Source: Bryobacteraceae bacterium
GTDB taxonomy: Bacteria; Acidobacteriota; Terriglobia; Bryobacterales; Bryobacteraceae
Length of the DNA stretch: 64,000 nucleotides
NCBI GenBank assembly: GCA_026129905.1
Contig: JAHCHE010000004.1
Location: 248,001 to 312,000, forward strand
Reading direction: 5' to 3'
Position numbers and translations under genes: made by a program. Below are positions 62,847 to 64,000 of this stretch, in pieces. Within the stretch, counting starts at the first letter, position 1. Every line of letters begins with the position of its first letter. The notes under the pieces were generated by a model. The model did not search any database and was not told the origin of the DNA. It saw only the letters and a list, made by a program, of their open reading frames with translations.

Positions 62847-63338
62847 ATGCTGGAGACGAAGAACGAGGAATGGCGGGGCAAAGTCGGCAAGATGACCGAC
62901 GAGGAAATGGCGGCGTTTCTCGCCGGTAGCCCTTTCTGCCGGATCGGCACGATCGCCGATGACGGATGGCCCTACGTGGTACCGTGCTGGTTCGAATACA
63001 GTGACGGCGGCTTCTACATCGTTGCCCGGAGCAAGTCCATCTGGGCAGCCTATATTAAGCGCGATAAGCGGGTTTTCCTTTGCATCGACGACACCACCAT
63101 CTACAACCATCGGGTTCTTGTGAAAGGGGAAGCGGAAGTTCTCGAAGAGTCCACGCTCGGAGGCCGCTGGGTGGATATCGCGCGGCGCATGTCCGTGCGG
63201 TATCTGGGCGAGCGCGGTCCTGACTACCTGGAGCCGACGATGACTGAGCCTCGCTGGCTCCTTTTCGTCCGACCGATCAGCATCAAGACCTGGCAGGGCA
63301 TCGACTGGCCGGAAAGGTACAAGCATTCCAAATGGTAG
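62847..63338 (+). CDS. Pyridoxamine 5'-phosphate oxidase-like flavin/F420-binding protein
   Basis: A 163-aa split-barrel protein. [59 protein letters not shown] and [13 protein letters not shown] follow the family layout (barrel strands with a conserved Pro-x-W). No signal. It may bind FMN, F420 or heme. It is followed after 8 bases by the Gfo/Idh-like gene and may be co-transcribed with it. Confidence 0.88.
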   Translation: MLETKNEEWRGKVGKMTDEEMAAFLAGSPFCRIGTIADDGWPYVVPCWFEYSDGGFYIVARSKSIWAAYIKRDKRVFLCIDDTTIYNHRVLVKGEAEVLEESTLGGRWVDIARRMSVRYLGERGPDYLEPTMTEPRWLLFVRPISIKTWQGIDWPERYKHSKW

Positions 63339-63346
63339 GAGCGCGC

Positions 63347-64000
63347 GTGAATTCTTCCATCCAAACCAGTCGACGCCGGTTTTTGGCGCAGTCGTCGCTA
63401 GCCGCCGCTGCTGCCGCCCCAGCCGCGGCTCAATCGCGTTTCCGCGACGGCGTCCCGCTGCGCATCGGTTGTCTCAACGTCCACAACTATTCCCACTTGA
63501 TTGGCTTGTGGGGCCCGCTGATGAATCCGCGCGAGGACAAGAAAGAGATAGCGCTGACGGGCATGCGCATCACGCACTGCTGGGATATCGAATCGGAAAA
63601 ATCGGCGGAATTCGCCAAGATGTACCGCTGCCAGCCGGTGCGCAATTTTGACGATATGCTGGGCAAGGTCGACGGGATCATCTCCGGCGGCTACTTCATG
63701 CATCCGTGGAGCCACCTCCTGCACCAGCCCTATCTCGAAGCGGGTTTGCCCAACCTGATCAACCGCCCGTTCTCAAACTCGCTTGTGAAGGCCCGCAAGA
63801 TGATCGAAACGGCGAAGAAGCATAACGCCACGATCCTTTGCCCATCTGCTTACGAATACACCGACGCTACCGCGCGCGCCCGCGCCTGGGTGGCCGGCAA
63901 GAAGATTCAATGCTACTCGGCGACGAACTCTTTCGACGACTATCCGACCCACGGCATCCACGGTATGTACATGATTCACCGGGTCATCACTGAAGCCGGG
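63347..64000 (+). CDS. Tat-exported Gfo/Idh/MocA-like oxidoreductase, 3' end outside the window
   Basis: Starts at a GTG (63347) after an AGGAG site and runs open to the last base, so at least 218 residues are visible. Leader: QTSRRRFLAQSSLAAAAAAP (twin arginine). Then DDMLGKVDGIISGGYFMHPW, LEAGLPNLINRPFSNSLVKA and RKMIETAKKHNATILCPSAY correspond to the second half of the Gfo/Idh Rossmann domain (a-G-x-x-V-x-x-(E/R)-(K/P)-P). A glycine-rich GxGxxG is not obvious at the start, so the cofactor is uncertain. Confidence 0.78.
   Translation, partial: MNSSIQTSRRRFLAQSSLAAAAAAPAAAQSRFRDGVPLRIGCLNVHNYSHLIGLWGPLMNPREDKKEIALTGMRITHCWDIESEKSAEFAKMYRCQPVRNFDDMLGKVDGIISGGYFMHPWSHLLHQPYLEAGLPNLINRPFSNSLVKARKMIETAKKHNATILCPSAYEYTDATARARAWVAGKKIQCYSATNSFDDYPTHGIHGMYMIHRVITEAG

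Noticed and set aside
62518-62895. Plus-strand 125-aa frame opposite the comM remnant
   Set aside because: Antisense shadow of the conserved ComM tail, no coding signal.

Overview
The window is a high-G+C bacterial chromosome segment, most likely from an acidobacterium of the Bryobacterales (Solibacter) type. The evidence is a fragment of the TIGR03437-type domain characteristic of Solibacter-like genomes, a tmRNA tag reading ANTQFAYAA, Rhs genes of the Solibacter style, many Tat-exported periplasmic enzymes (sulfatase, DUF362, Gfo/Idh, amidohydrolase), DUF4159/DUF58/BatA-type operons and a secretin that ends in a cohesin-like domain. No plasmid, phage or intact insertion sequence is visible.

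Layout. 0.1-3.0 kb: an Omp85-like barrel overlapping an exported protein with a kinase-like pattern. 3.0-5.0 kb: pepA and smpB (minus). 5.1-8.4 kb: a secretin and two pseudopilins (plus). 8.4-10.0 kb: two amidohydrolases (minus). 10.0-17.5 kb: an unstable accessory region with a 36-bp direct repeat, a heptamer tract, a frame-broken Rhs gene, an array of five related small membrane proteins, a GT-C glycosyltransferase with TPRs, further Rhs fragments and a truncated TIGR03437 gene. 17.5-24.0 kb: tmRNA, clpS, a lipoprotein, an S9 peptidase, an enoyl-CoA hydratase-like gene, a HupE-like membrane protein and an M28 peptidase. 24.0-31.5 kb: a surface-polysaccharide cluster with an ABC-2 permease carrying an extra N-terminal domain, four glycosyltransferases (one fused to a methyltransferase) and a DUF3108 protein.

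31.6-38.4 kb: a CHAT (caspase-like) protease overlapping a metallophosphoesterase, convergent with a vWA protein and a MoxR/ChlI-like AAA+ ATPase. This is the best candidate for an undescribed conflict or signalling system. 38.5-52.3 kb: a long minus-strand operon with stop/start overlaps or gaps of a few bases: DUF4159, vWA/GATase-like, caspase-like protein without catalytic Cys, TPR-HExxH protease, MoxR, DUF58, BatA-like and a DUF4175-like coiled-coil protein. 52.3-64 kb: exported enzymes (DUF362, gamma-glutamyltransferase, GH13 amylase, a GH-like Tat protein, sulfatase, phosphoesterase, PNPOx-like protein, Gfo/Idh-like protein), a comM remnant and small unknown peptides.

Functional reading. 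The window mixes housekeeping quality control (SmpB, tmRNA, ClpS and PepA), envelope and polysaccharide export, scavenging enzymes, and two separate caspase-fold/vWA/MoxR neighbourhoods. All family assignments come from motifs read by eye. No database search was run.
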